Source: PALSA-894 sp963757565 (GTDB taxonomy: Bacteria; Pseudomonadota; Alphaproteobacteria; Rhizobiales; Xanthobacteraceae). From it: 64,000 nucleotides of DNA. Shown piece after piece: positions 1 through 8,405 of this stretch. How positions within the stretch are numbered: the first letter of the stretch is position 1; every line of letters begins with the position of its first letter. Made by a program: the position numbers and the translations under genes. The DNA lies in contig CAVWSB010000006.1 in NCBI GenBank assembly GCA_963757565.1, forward strand, positions 186,001-250,000. The letters are read 5' to 3'. Under the pieces are notes generated by a model. It made no database searches, had not been told where the DNA came from, and saw only the letters and a program-made list of their open reading frames with translations.

Positions 1-23
1 AGCCTCGCCACTGAGCCCGAGAA

Positions 24-54
24 AAAAAGCCGCGCGGGTGACGCGCGGCTTTTT
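24..54 (-). terminator. Rho-independent terminator
   Basis: A perfect 13-bp stem (arms 24-36 and 42-54) closes a 5-nt loop and is flanked by an A-run on one side and a T-run on the other, so it could stop transcription from either direction. It lies just after the stop codon of the leftward membrane-protein gene that ends at 79. Confidence 0.85.
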
Positions 55-78
55 CCTTTTAAGATGCTTCGGCCGAGC

Positions 79-903
79 TCACTCGTCGCGTTCGCGGCCA
101 CCTTCCGCCGCCGCGAAGGCCGCTGCGAGCGCACCGCACAGCAGCGCACCGGCCATCCACAGTGCCGTCTTCGCCGCCGCCTTGCGCGCCTCATCGGCCG
201 CTGTCTTGGCCTGCGTGATGACCGTATCGACCCGCCGCTGAGCCTCGTCTTGCGGAAGGCCGGTCCGCGCCGCGACACGCTGTGCCACGTAGGTGCGATC
301 CGCCGTAGACAGGCCGGCACTCCCGGTCAGCCCGCGCGTGAGAATTCGTCCGACCTCGTCATTCGAGGCCTGTGAGCCGGGCGAAGCCGGCGGCGCGGTC
401 GGACTGTCGGAGCGGAACAGCATGTCGGTGTAGTAGGAGGTGTTGCCGGAGATCGGGCCGGCGTTGGCGGCCGCCCCGGCCGTCGCGCCCTGCGTCGCGC
501 TTCCGAGCAACGATGTCGCCATCGAGGTGACGACCACCGCGCTGATGATCGTGGCGAATGCCCAGGCCAGGAAGCCGTGGGCTGTGTCGCGGAAATAAGT
601 CTCGTCGCTATGCAGTCCAACCCAACGGGCCCGCAACCGTCCCGCGACGTAGCCGCCCAGAGCCGAGGCCATGATCGAGATCAGGCACAGGCTGATGCCG
701 GTGGCAACGGACGTGGTGGTGCCGGACGGCGCGCTTTCCCATGGGCTCACGACCGACAGACCGATGCCGGCGCCAAGCTGAAGCAGGAAAAGCGAAAAGC
801 CGGCAGCCGCGACGCCGCCGGCCGCGATCGCTGCCCACGAGACGGCTGATCCACGCGACTCATTCGGAACAACGGCAATCTGTTCGGTAACAAGTGTGCT
901 CAT
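79..903 (-). CDS. PhnA-like integral membrane protein
   Basis: A 274-residue membrane protein of the kind annotated 'PhnA-like' in rhizobia, function unknown. Hydrophobic segments lie near residues 22-52, 66-90, 108-134 and 246-268. A soluble stretch of about 100 residues between the third and fourth is Ala/Thr/Ser-rich and ends in a charged region that could form a helix. The protein ends in a short acidic tail. A perfect EcfG-type promoter lies 45 bases upstream of the ATG, and a hairpin terminator follows the stop, so it is probably a single-gene stress unit. I infer a role in envelope stress from that promoter only; nothing in the sequence indicates an enzyme activity. Confidence 0.8.
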   Translation of the reverse strand: MSTLVTEQIAVVPNESRGSAVSWAAIAAGGVAAAGFSLFLLQLGAGIGLSVVSPWESAPSGTTTSVATGISLCLISIMASALGGYVAGRLRARWVGLHSDETYFRDTAHGFLAWAFATIISAVVVTSMATSLLGSATQGATAGAAANAGPISGNTSYYTDMLFRSDSPTAPPASPGSQASNDEVGRILTRGLTGSAGLSTADRTYVAQRVAARTGLPQDEAQRRVDTVITQAKTAADEARKAAAKTALWMAGALLCGALAAAFAAAEGGRERDE

Positions 904-947
904 AAGGGCTCTCCAAAATGCGCATCCCGGCGACGCGCACGCGGTTC

Positions 948-972
948 AACGGAACCGAGTGCGGCTGGTTCC
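948..972 (-). promoter_or_regulatory. EcfG-type promoter of the PhnA-like gene
   Basis: On the minus strand GGAAC (972-968) is followed by exactly 16 bases and then CGTT (951-948). This matches the published alphaproteobacterial general stress consensus GGAAC-N16/17-CGTT without mismatch. The -10 element is 45 bases before the ATG at 903. Confidence 0.8.
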
Positions 973-1078
973 TCTTGCCCGTCGCTTGCGAAGCAAATTC
1001 GGGATCGGAGCGGCGCGAAGAAAATCGACGGGCCAGGGTAATCCTTGCGGAGCGGCCCTAGCCATGAACTCGACAACA

Positions 1079-1106
1079 GAAAACCCCGGCACAGAGCCGG
1101 GGTTTT
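1079..1106 (-). terminator. Rho-independent terminator of the Gln/Gly-rich gene
   Basis: An 11-bp stem (1080-1090 with 1096-1106) with a 5-nt loop carries A/T tails on both sides. It lies 20 bases beyond the stop codon of the leftward gene at 1127. Confidence 0.75.
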
Positions 1107-1126
1107 CATTAGCCAATATGACGACG

Positions 1127-1306
1127 TTAGCGCTGGCCAGGATTCTGCTGACCCGGGTTCTGGCGCTCGCCACCCTGGTTCTGGCCACCCTGTCCGGGCT
1201 GCTGGGTCTGCTGGCCGGGCTTCTGCTGCTGGCCACCGTGCTGACCGCCCTGCCCCGGCTGCTGATTCTGCTGGCCGCCCTGATTTGGATTCTGGTTCTG
1301 GCTCAT
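1127..1306 (-). CDS. Small Gln/Gly/Pro-rich low-complexity protein
   Basis: A 59-residue protein made almost entirely of Gln, Gly, Asn and Pro, with short motifs such as QQPGQGGQ and QNPGQ repeated in tandem. There is no signal peptide, no membrane segment and almost no hydrophobic residue, so it should be intrinsically disordered. I chose the ATG at 1306 because an AAGGAA ribosome-binding site lies just before it. An in-frame extension upstream would run through the promoter and is unlikely. A perfect EcfG promoter upstream and a terminator downstream frame it as its own transcript. Function is unknown; a role as a stress-induced hydrophilin-like or biofilm component is speculation. Confidence 0.75.
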   Translation of the reverse strand: MSQNQNPNQGGQQNQQPGQGGQHGGQQQKPGQQTQQPGQGGQNQGGERQNPGQQNPGQR

Positions 1307-1337
1307 GACGTTTCCTTGCGTTGGGCCCCTAGCTATC

Positions 1338-1362
1338 AACGATAGCCGGAGCCAGCCGTTCC
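1338..1362 (-). promoter_or_regulatory. EcfG-type promoter of the Gln/Gly-rich gene
   Basis: On the minus strand GGAAC (1362-1358), 16 bases, then CGTT (1341-1338): a perfect match to the general stress consensus. The -10 is 32 bases upstream of the chosen ATG at 1306, which supports that start. Confidence 0.8.
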
Positions 1363-1450
1363 GGGTTTCAATCATGAACTTTTGTTCCTCGGTGATTGGA
1401 CATAATGTGCCGGGCCACCGACAAGAAACGCGCCTCGTGGGAGCCATTTC

Positions 1451-2428
1451 ATGCAAGCTGTCCGGCCATTCGCCGCCCTCGCCGCGCTTTGCGCCGCCCT
1501 CGCCGTGCTGCCACAAGCCGCGGCCGCACAGGCCTGGCCCCAGCGCAGCGTCAGGTTCATCCTGCCGCTCGGTCCGGGTTCCGGTGTGGATATCGGCGCG
1601 CGGCTCATCGCCGAAAAGCTCTCGGCGAAATGGGGCAAGCCGGTGGTGGTCGAGAACAAGCCCGGCGGCGACGCCATTTTGGCGATCAGCACCTTCACCA
1701 GTGCGAATGACGACCATGTGCTGCTGATGGCACCGACTTCAACCTTCACGGCGCACCCCTACCTGCACGACAAGCTTCCCTATGAGCTGGCCGACATGCA
1801 GCCGATCGCGCGCGTCAGCAACACGATCGTGGCTGTCGGCGTGCCGACATCGCTGGGGATCAATTCGCTCGACGAGTTCATCGCGCGCGCCAAAAAGGAA
1901 CCCGGCAAGCTCAACTCGGCCGGCACAACGGGCGCGGTCGATTTCGTGGTGTCGGGTTTCCTGAGGCAGTCCGGCGCCGACGTTGCCAAGGTGCCGTATC
2001 GCGACGGCGTGCAGGCGCTGACCGATCTCGCGGAAGGCCGCATCCAGCTCTACGTCGCGGCGTACGCCATCATGCGCTCGCAGGTGCAGGCCGGCAAAGT
2101 GAAGATCATTGCCATCACCAACAGCGAGCCCGCCTCCACCCTTCCCGGCGTGCCAACTGCCAAGGAAGCGGGCCACCCTGGCCTGACGCTCGATGGACTG
2201 GTTGGCCTCTTCGGCCCGCGTGGAATGCCGGCTGATCTGCGCGACCGCATCGCGAAGGACGTGATCGAAGCCGCCTCCGACCCGGAGGTCGCCGCCAAGA
2301 TCAATCAGACCGCGCAGATCGTGCGGCCGGGCGGTCCCGACGAATTCGGCAAGGAAATGGCAGAGCAGATCAAGCGCGTGTCCGAAGCTGCCGAGGCAAG
2401 CGGCGCCAAGCGGATGCTGCAGAACTAG
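1451..2428 (+). CDS. TctC-family (Bug) tripartite tricarboxylate receptor
   Basis: A 325-residue periplasmic solute receptor. Residues 1-26 are a Sec signal peptide ending in AAAAQA. The mature start WPQRSVRFILPLGPGSG is the family's ligand-binding entry motif, and VVENKPGG near residue 68 is another family hallmark. Receptors of this type bind carboxylated ligands for TctAB carriers or for signalling. No tctA or tctB gene lies nearby, so the partner must be elsewhere or absent. It stands alone on the plus strand, 23 bases of AT-rich leader after a leftward transcription unit. The ligand cannot be read from the sequence. Confidence 0.9.
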   Translation: MQAVRPFAALAALCAALAVLPQAAAAQAWPQRSVRFILPLGPGSGVDIGARLIAEKLSAKWGKPVVVENKPGGDAILAISTFTSANDDHVLLMAPTSTFTAHPYLHDKLPYELADMQPIARVSNTIVAVGVPTSLGINSLDEFIARAKKEPGKLNSAGTTGAVDFVVSGFLRQSGADVAKVPYRDGVQALTDLAEGRIQLYVAAYAIMRSQVQAGKVKIIAITNSEPASTLPGVPTAKEAGHPGLTLDGLVGLFGPRGMPADLRDRIAKDVIEAASDPEVAAKINQTAQIVRPGGPDEFGKEMAEQIKRVSEAAEASGAKRMLQN

Positions 2429-2461
2429 ACCGATCCCATGACATCGAACCGTTTCGCACGC

Positions 2462-2518
2462 GTCCCGGCGAAAGCTGGGACCCAAGGGCAAGAACCGGAT
2501 TCTCGCTTACGCGAGAAT
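2462..2518. repeat. Bipartite palindromic repeat
   Basis: Two hairpins sit side by side between genes. The first (2462-2481) has a GAAA tetraloop in a mostly paired 8-bp stem. The second (2499-2518) is a perfect 8-bp palindrome around TTAC. There is no T-run, so I read this as a dispersed intergenic palindromic element rather than a terminator. Confidence 0.5.
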
Positions 2519-2547
2519 GCGCGGCGCGTGGCGCGGTCGTCGTACGC

Positions 2548-3537
2548 ATGATCCTCGACATCTACACCCATATCCTGCCGGATCGCTTCTTCCGCGAGAT
2601 GACACAAATCTCGCCGAAGCTGGAAAACATCGGGGCGCGCTTGCGCAACGTAAAGAAGCTGTTCGACCTCGACCTCCGCTTTGCCGAAATGGACGCGGTG
2701 GGCGATTATCGTCAGATCATCTCGCTGCCCAACCCGCCGCTTGAAGAGATTGCGCAGGGCGCAACGGCGCAACAGCTTGCGCGTATCGCGAACGATGCGA
2801 TGGCGGAATTGTGCGGACAATACACGCACCACTTTCCTGGTTTTGTCGCAGCGGTGGCGCTCGACGATGTGGACGCGGCGTTGAAGGAGGCCGAGCGCGC
2901 CATCAAGACGCTCGGCGCGCGCGGCATCCAGATCTTCACCAACATCGCGGGCCATCCGCTCGATGAGCCGCGCTTCGCGCCGGTCTTCGCCGCGATGGCG
3001 GACTACGATCTGCCGATCTGGCTGCATCCGGCGCGTACCGCGTCGATGCCGGACTACGCTTCAGAGCAAAAGTCGCGTTTCGAGATGTGGTGGTGTTTCG
3101 GCTGGCCTTACGAGACGAGCGTCGCGATGGCGCGGCTGGTGTTCTCCGGCGTTTTCGACCGCCACCCAGGCTTGAAGATCGTGACGCACCATCTCGGCGG
3201 CATGATCCCGTTCTACGATGGCCGCATTGGCGCCGGCATGGAGGTGCTCGGCTCGCGCACCTCGGACGAAGATTATTCCGGCGTGCTGCCTGCGCTGAAG
3301 CGGCCGCACCTCGACTATTTCCGCGAATTCTATGCCGATACAGCCCTGTTCGGCGCGGGCAACGGGCTTTCGTGCGGGCTCGACTTCTTCGGCGGGGAGC
3401 ATGTGGTGTTCGCGACCGACGCTCCGCTCGGCCCGATCGCCAAGACAATCGCGGCGATCGATGCGCTCGAACTCGATCGCGCGACGCAGCGAAAGATCAT
3501 GTCGGAGAATGCGGAACGGTTGCTGCGTTTTCGTTGA
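2548..3537 (+). CDS. Amidohydrolase-family decarboxylase/hydrolase (ACMSD-like)
   Basis: A 329-residue TIM-barrel metal-dependent enzyme of the amidohydrolase_2 / aminocarboxymuconate-semialdehyde decarboxylase type. Metal-site features visible are the N-terminal LDIYTH, WLHPAR near residue 155, THHLGG near 215 and FATDAPLGP near 292. The first motif normally reads D-x-H-x-H; here the first His is Tyr (D4-I-Y6-T-H8), which occurs in some relatives but weakens the classic metal site. It follows a TctC receptor, so its substrate may be a carboxylic acid taken up by that system. The 3' end overlaps a convergent small gene by 41 bases. Confidence 0.85.
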   Translation: MILDIYTHILPDRFFREMTQISPKLENIGARLRNVKKLFDLDLRFAEMDAVGDYRQIISLPNPPLEEIAQGATAQQLARIANDAMAELCGQYTHHFPGFVAAVALDDVDAALKEAERAIKTLGARGIQIFTNIAGHPLDEPRFAPVFAAMADYDLPIWLHPARTASMPDYASEQKSRFEMWWCFGWPYETSVAMARLVFSGVFDRHPGLKIVTHHLGGMIPFYDGRIGAGMEVLGSRTSDEDYSGVLPALKRPHLDYFREFYADTALFGAGNGLSCGLDFFGGEHVVFATDAPLGPIAKTIAAIDALELDRATQRKIMSENAERLLRFR

Positions 3538-3772
3538 AGTTCCGGCGGCGGCGCGCGCTGAGGTAGCGGCGGCCCGCCTCGGTGACGATCACGATCGTGC
3601 CACGCCCTTCGGTCGGCTGGCGCATCACGAGCTTACGCTCGATCGCATCCTCCCAGACGGTCAGCCGCGGGCACGAGGTGCGCCAGGCATCGAGTATCTC
3701 GGCATAGGAACGCGGTTCCTTTGCGACCCATTCGACAAGGTCGAACACCAGCGAGTCCGGCGCGTCGGGCAT
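3497..3772 (-). CDS. Conserved hypothetical protein, possible winged-helix fold
   Basis: A 91-residue protein. The order FDLVEWVAKEPRSYAEILDAW, TSCPRLTVWEDAIERKLV and VTEAGRRYLSARR resembles a compact winged-helix domain (helix, recognition helix and C-terminal 'G-R-x-x-L' wing), as in small rhizobial conserved hypotheticals. I infer nucleic-acid binding but see no specific motif for it. Its 3' end overlaps the amidohydrolase gene tail to tail. Confidence 0.65.
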   Translation of the reverse strand: MPDAPDSLVFDLVEWVAKEPRSYAEILDAWRTSCPRLTVWEDAIERKLVMRQPTEGRGTIVIVTEAGRRYLSARRRRNFNENAATVPHSPT

Positions 3773-3915
3773 AAATCACCTCTGCGAAAATCGCGTCCCT
3801 CTTATCATCCGTTGCGCGGGAGCGACAGTGGCGCACTGGCTCGATTTGCGTAACAATCGGACCGCTGTGCATCCGGACTGAGGATCGCCGTGAAGCGCCG
3901 CACATGGAGGCAGGC

Positions 3916-4658
3916 ATGACCCGTCTTGGCCGCACCATTCTCACTTTATTTGCGGCGCTGATCCTGTTCGGTCCGGCAGCGCGCGCAGCCGAACAGGTCG
4001 ATCTCTTGCTGGTGCTCGCCTCCGACGTGTCGCGCAGCGTCGATACCCGCAAGTTTGAATTGCAGCGGCAGGGGTACGCCGCCGCGCTGTCCAATCCGCG
4101 CGTGATCGAAGCGATCAGGTCGGGACCGCACGGGCGCATCGCGATCTGCTTCGTCGAATGGTCGGGGCGACCTCACAGAAACTGGTGATCGACTGGACCA
4201 TCGTCAGCGACGCCGCCTCCGCGCGCAAGATCGGCGACCAGATGCTGGAAGTGTCGCGCTCGTTTGCGGACCGCACCTCGATTGCATCCGGCCTGGAGTT
4301 TGCCATGTTGCAACTCGACCGCGCGCCGTTCGAGGCGCCGCGCCGCACCATCGACGTATCGGGCGACGGCACCAACAATTCCGGCCGCGACATTGCCTCG
4401 GCACGCGACGAGGTTCTGGCGCGCGGCGTCACCATCAACGGACTGGTGATCCTGAGCGACTCGCCGCTGCCGTGGAATCCCGAACACACCAATCCGCCCG
4501 GCGGCCTTGACGGATACTATCGCAACAACGTGATTGGCGGCCCGGGTTCGTTCGTCATGGTGGCGGAGAACCACAACTCGTTTGGTCAGGCGATCGTGAA
4601 GAAGATGATCGCCGAGATCGCATGGCTTGAGCCGGCGCGGCCGGCGGTGATGCGATAA
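3916..4658 (+). pseudogene. DUF1194 (VWA-like) exported protein, frame broken
   Basis: The two halves together form one DUF1194 protein of about 247 residues. The ATG at 3916 has GGAGG five bases before it, which favours it over the ATG at 3904. A signal peptide ends in ARAAEQ, followed by VDLLLVLASDVSRSVD, the MIDAS-like D-x-S-x-S start of a von Willebrand A fold. The frame breaks near 4160, after CFVEWSG; one base appears to be missing because the other frame continues exactly with GATSQKLVIDW. The second half carries DVSGDGTNNSGR, the second metal-site loop. Both halves are well conserved, so a sequencing error is as likely as a real pseudogene. Confidence 0.75.
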
Positions 4659-4666
4659 GCGCACCC

Positions 4667-5640
4667 GTGTTCACCGTTCCGGACATCGAGGCGGCCCTTG
4701 CCATCGTGCGCGGCGCGATGCCGCCGACGCCGCAATACGCCTGGCCGCTGCTGAAGCAGCGCACCGGCGTCGATGTCGTGGTGAAGCACGAGAACCACAC
4801 GCCGACCGGCGCCTTCAAGGTGCGCGGCGGACTCGTCTATATTCAGCGCCTGAAGCAGGCACAGCCGGGCCTCAAGGGCATCGTCACGGCGACGCGCGGC
4901 AATCACGGACAGTCCTTTGCGTTCGCCTGCGCGCGCAATGGCATCGGCTGCGTGGTGGTGGTGCCCGTTCGGCAATTCGACCGAGAAGAACGCCGCCATG
5001 CGGGCGTTCGGCGCCGAGCTGATCGAATACGGACGTGACTTCGACGAGGCGCGCGAACGCGCCGAGGAGATCGCCAAGGAGCGCGGCTACCTGTACGGCA
5101 AATCGTTTGACCGCGACCTGGTGCTCGGCGTCGCGACCTACGCCTACGAGCTGTTCACGCGCCGAGCCGGAGCTTGATGCGGTTTACGTGCCGATCGGGC
5201 TTGGCTCCGGCATCTGCGGCGTGATTGGAGCGCGCGATGCGCTGGGCCACAAGGCAAAGGTCATCGGCGCTATCTCGGAGCACGCCAACATGTACCAGCT
5301 CTCGCTCGAGGCGGGCCGTCCGGTCGCGATCAATGCGTGCGAAACGTTCGCCGACGGCATGGCGGTACGCATCCCGAGCGAAGACGCATTCAACATCATC
5401 CGCAAAGGCGCCGATCATCTGGTCGAGGTGAGTGACGACGCCATCGCGGAGGCGATCCGCGTCCTTTATTCCGATACGCACACGCTGGCCGAAGGCGCGG
5501 GCGCCGCCGCCTTCGCGGCGCTGATGCAGGAGCGCGACCGCATGGCCGGCAAGCGGGTCGCCGTCATCGTGTCGGGGCAGAACATTGACCGCCCGTGGAT
5601 GGCGACGGTGCTCGGCGGCGGCACGCCCCAGGTCGCCTGA
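4667..5640 (+). pseudogene. Threonine dehydratase-like PLP enzyme, two frame breaks
   Basis: Fold-type II PLP-dependent enzyme (serine/threonine dehydratase family), about 323 residues when joined. TGAFKVRGG near residue 45 contains the Schiff-base lysine, RGNHGQS is the substrate loop, and GLGSGICGVIG is the phosphate-binding glycine loop. Two frame breaks are visible: near 4967 (an extra C in a CCC run before FGNSTEKN) and near 5163 (an extra C before EPELDAVY). The GTG start is 8 bases after the DUF1194 stop, suggesting one operon. Reaction would be deamination of a hydroxy amino acid to a keto acid; the exact substrate is uncertain. Possibly intact in the organism. Confidence 0.8.
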
Positions 5641-5644
5641 GCCG

Positions 5645-6590
5645 ATGTGGCGTCTCGCGCTGGCCTTCCTGCTGCTGGCATTGCCGGCGCACGCGCAGGA
5701 CTACCCGAGCCGCCCGGTCGAGATCATCGTGCCGTTCGCGGCGGGCGGCGGCACCGACCTGATCGCGCGCGTGCTCGGTGAGCGTCTGAGTGAGAGCCTC
5801 GGCCAGCGCGTCGTCATCATCAACCGGCCGGGCGCCTCGACCAATATCGGCACCGTTGCGGCCGCGAATGCCGCGCCGGACGGCCACACGCTGCTGCTCA
5901 CCAGCATCTCGTTCGCCGCGAACCCCTCGCTCTACCGCAAGCTCGGATACAAGCAGGAAGATTTCGCACCCATTGCGCTGATCGCGAACTCACCGAGCAT
6001 CCTGGTTGTGACGCCATCGCTGCCAGTCAAATCGGCGACGGAGTTCATTGCCTACGCCAAGGCGCATCCGGGCGAACTCAATTACGCCTCGTATGGCGCC
6101 GGCAGTGGCCCGCATCTGGCGGCGGGGCTGCTGCAGGACATCGCCGGCATCACGATGCAGCACGTTCCCTACGGCGGCGGCGGACCCGCGACGCTCGCGG
6201 TGCTGCGCGGCGAGGTACAGGCGCTGCTCGCGGGCTCGCTCGCGGTCGGGCCGCAGATCGCAAGCGGCGGCGTCAAACCGCTGGGCATCGCCGCCGAAGC
6301 AGCGATCGCCGGGCCTGCCGGACATTCCGACCTTCCGCGAACAAGGCATCGATTACGTGAGCGGCACCTGGTTCGGCCTGCTGGCGCCCGCCAAGACGCC
6401 GCCCGCGATCATCGCGCGGCTCAATCGCGACGTGAACGCCGCCCTCACGGACGCGACCGTGCATGCGCGCCTTGCCGAACAAGGCTCGGATGTGGTCGGT
6501 GGCAGCCCCGACGATTTCGCGAAATTCCTCAAGGATGAGACGGAGCGGCTGTCCATGGTCATCCAGCGCGCGAATATCCATCTGGACTGA
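5645..6590 (+). pseudogene. TctC-family (Bug) receptor, one frame break
   Basis: Second TctC-type receptor, about 314 residues when joined. A short signal peptide ends in PAHAQD, then YPSRPVEIIVPFAAGGGTD and VIINRPGAS, both family motifs. The frame breaks near 6299: the first frame reads on to a late stop at 6538, while the true continuation, RSPGLPDIPTFREQG, is in the frame that ends at 6590. An extra G in GAAGCAG explains it. ATG at 5645 follows the previous stop by 4 bases, so it is operonic with the dehydratase-like gene. The ligand is unknown and no TctAB partner is nearby. Confidence 0.85.
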
Positions 6591-6622
6591 CGCGTAGCCC
6601 GAATGGAGCATGGCGAGAACGC

Positions 6623-7240
6623 TCAGACGTTACGCTTCTCCATCGCCCGCAAGCGCGCGCGCACGCGACGCGTGATCAGCAGCACCACAATCAGGAAGGT
6701 GATGCCGCCGGCGATCATCAGTGTCAGGCTCAGTCCCGAGCGGGTATCCGCGAGCAGCGCCGCCTTGCCGATCGAGCCGAGGTAAACCGCCAGCACGACG
6801 CTCGGGATGATGAAGACGAACGTCGCGAGCGCATAGGGCACGATGCCGATGCGCGTGAGCCCGCACAGCACATTTTGCACTGTCGAAGGGATCGGCGACG
6901 CGAGCCGGCACAGCGCGACGATGTGCCAGCCTTCTGCGTCAATCGCCTCCATGACGGCGACGACGCGCGGCTTGCCGCTCACCGCGCGCCGCAGCCGCTC
7001 GGCGAACAGATAGCGCGCGACAAGAAAGGCAAGCACGCTGCCAATGGTCGTGCTGGGAATGATCACCGGAATTGCCGAAAGACCGAACACGACCCCACTC
7101 GCCGCCGCCATGAACAGACGCGGCACCGGCGCGAATCCGCCCGCGATGAAGATCGCGGCCAGTACCGCCGCGGACTGCACATTCAACTCACCGAAGCGCC
7201 GCAGAAAATCGATCAGTGCCTCGGTGAAGTGAAATCCCAC
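6623..7240 (-). CDS. TVP38/TMEM64-family membrane protein
   Basis: A 205-residue polytopic inner-membrane protein of the TVP38/TMEM64 (VTT/DedA-related) family. The region FMAAASGVVFGLSAIPVI through ALCRLASPIPSTVQNVLCGL is the VTT core, including the re-entrant loop with the R-x-x-P-x-P-x-x-x-N pattern that replaces the DedA motif. A last transmembrane helix precedes a basic tail. I chose the GTG at 7240, two bases after the stop of the upstream protease-like gene, so the two are translationally linked. Relatives are implicated in lipid scrambling or membrane homeostasis. Confidence 0.8.
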   Translation of the reverse strand: MGFHFTEALIDFLRRFGELNVQSAAVLAAIFIAGGFAPVPRLFMAAASGVVFGLSAIPVIIPSTTIGSVLAFLVARYLFAERLRRAVSGKPRVVAVMEAIDAEGWHIVALCRLASPIPSTVQNVLCGLTRIGIVPYALATFVFIIPSVVLAVYLGSIGKAALLADTRSGLSLTLMIAGGITFLIVVLLITRRVRARLRAMEKRNV

Positions 7241-7242
7241 GG

Positions 7243-8220
7243 CTAGTGAAGGCTCGGCCCCTTGAGGAAGCGTGTGCGATCGCCCGACGCTATCGTCACC
7301 TCGAAAGTACGGCCGTCGCGATAGATCAGCAGCGGCACGTCGACACCGGCATCGCCGAGCGACCAGACCTTGCGGAACGCGGTCGCGAGTTCGCTCACCT
7401 CGCGGCCCGCGACCGAGACGATAATATCGCCGGTGCGAATGTCGGCCGCCTGCGCGGGGCCGCGGCTCGCGAGCCCCACCACCACGATCTTGTCCTCGAT
7501 CTCGGTCGCGTAGAGGCCGAGCCACGGGCGCGGCGGACGGTTCGGCCGGCCAAACTTCATCAGGTCGTCGTAGATCGGCTTCAGGTCGTCGATCGGGACG
7601 ATCATGTTGAGGTGCTCGCTCGCGCCGCGCTCGCGCGCGCGCTCGAGCTGCAAGGAGCCGATACCGAGCAGGTCACCCCCCGGTCCGATCAGCGCGGTGC
7701 CGCCCCAGTTCGGATGCGCCGGCGCGGTGAAGATCGCCTCGTCGAGCACGTATTCCCAGTAGCCGGCGAACTCCTGCTTGCCGACCACCCGCGCCGCGAC
7801 CGACTTCTGTCGTCCGCCCGCGCCGCCGATCACCACCTTCTCCTCCAGCGGGATCATGGTGGAATCGCCGAACGGCAATGCCGGCAGATCCAGCTTGGCG
7901 AGCGCCTGTACCAGTCCGAACCCGGTCGTCTGGTCGTAGCCGAGCACATGCCCCGGCACGACACGTCCGTCATGGAGATGCAGCCAGACCGTCTCGGCTT
8001 CGGTGATCAGATAGCCGATGGTAAGCACCAGTCCGTTCTCGCGAATGATGACGCCGTTGCCGGCGCGCTCGGTGCCGAGCGTTTCGGCCGTGAAGGCATC
8101 GTTCGGAATGATCGCGTGCAATCCCACCACCGCGGTGAGCGCCTGGTCGAGGTCGTAGCCATAATCGTCCGGCTTCGGCTGCACCGAGAGCGACACCTTG
8201 TAGTCGGGCAATGCTGGCAT
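7243..8220 (-). CDS. HtrA/trypsin-fold protein with PDZ domain, catalytic triad lost
   Basis: About 325 residues: an S1C (HtrA/DegP-like) trypsin-fold domain (about 15-230) and a C-terminal PDZ domain (about 235-320, with PWLGLYA, ASRGPAQAADIRTGDIIVSV). The three catalytic positions are all altered. The T-N-x-H-V-V histidine motif reads LTIGYLIT, the Asp motif D-x-x-T-D-L-A reads DQTTGFGLVQ, and the G-N-S-G-G-P serine motif reads PNWGGTAL. There is no signal peptide from the ATG at 8220; an upstream ATG at 8271 adds only a non-hydrophobic stretch. It is probably a non-proteolytic binding or chaperone protein, co-transcribed with the TVP38-type gene. Confidence 0.8.
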   Translation of the reverse strand: MPALPDYKVSLSVQPKPDDYGYDLDQALTAVVGLHAIIPNDAFTAETLGTERAGNGVIIRENGLVLTIGYLITEAETVWLHLHDGRVVPGHVLGYDQTTGFGLVQALAKLDLPALPFGDSTMIPLEEKVVIGGAGGRQKSVAARVVGKQEFAGYWEYVLDEAIFTAPAHPNWGGTALIGPGGDLLGIGSLQLERARERGASEHLNMIVPIDDLKPIYDDLMKFGRPNRPPRPWLGLYATEIEDKIVVVGLASRGPAQAADIRTGDIIVSVAGREVSELATAFRKVWSLGDAGVDVPLLIYRDGRTFEVTIASGDRTRFLKGPSLH

Positions 8221-8405
8221 TCGCGGGCTCCTGAGCTGTCCGGCCAACTCAATATAGGGTAGCGGCGGCAACGCGCAAATTCACCCCGGCGGCGTGTCGT
8301 TCCCCACCCCCCTGTGATTTCCGTGCATCATGACGCGTTCGTGAGGCGCTATCGCAGGTCCGCCCGGCGGGCTAGCATCCCGGAAATAATCGCAGGGAGG
8401 CGTCC

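Noticed and set aside
1127..1306. Tandem DNA repeat or CRISPR-like array
   Set aside because: The repetition comes from Gln/Gly/Pro codons of a supported gene; units are short, imperfect and without spacers. I saw no CRISPR array anywhere in the window.
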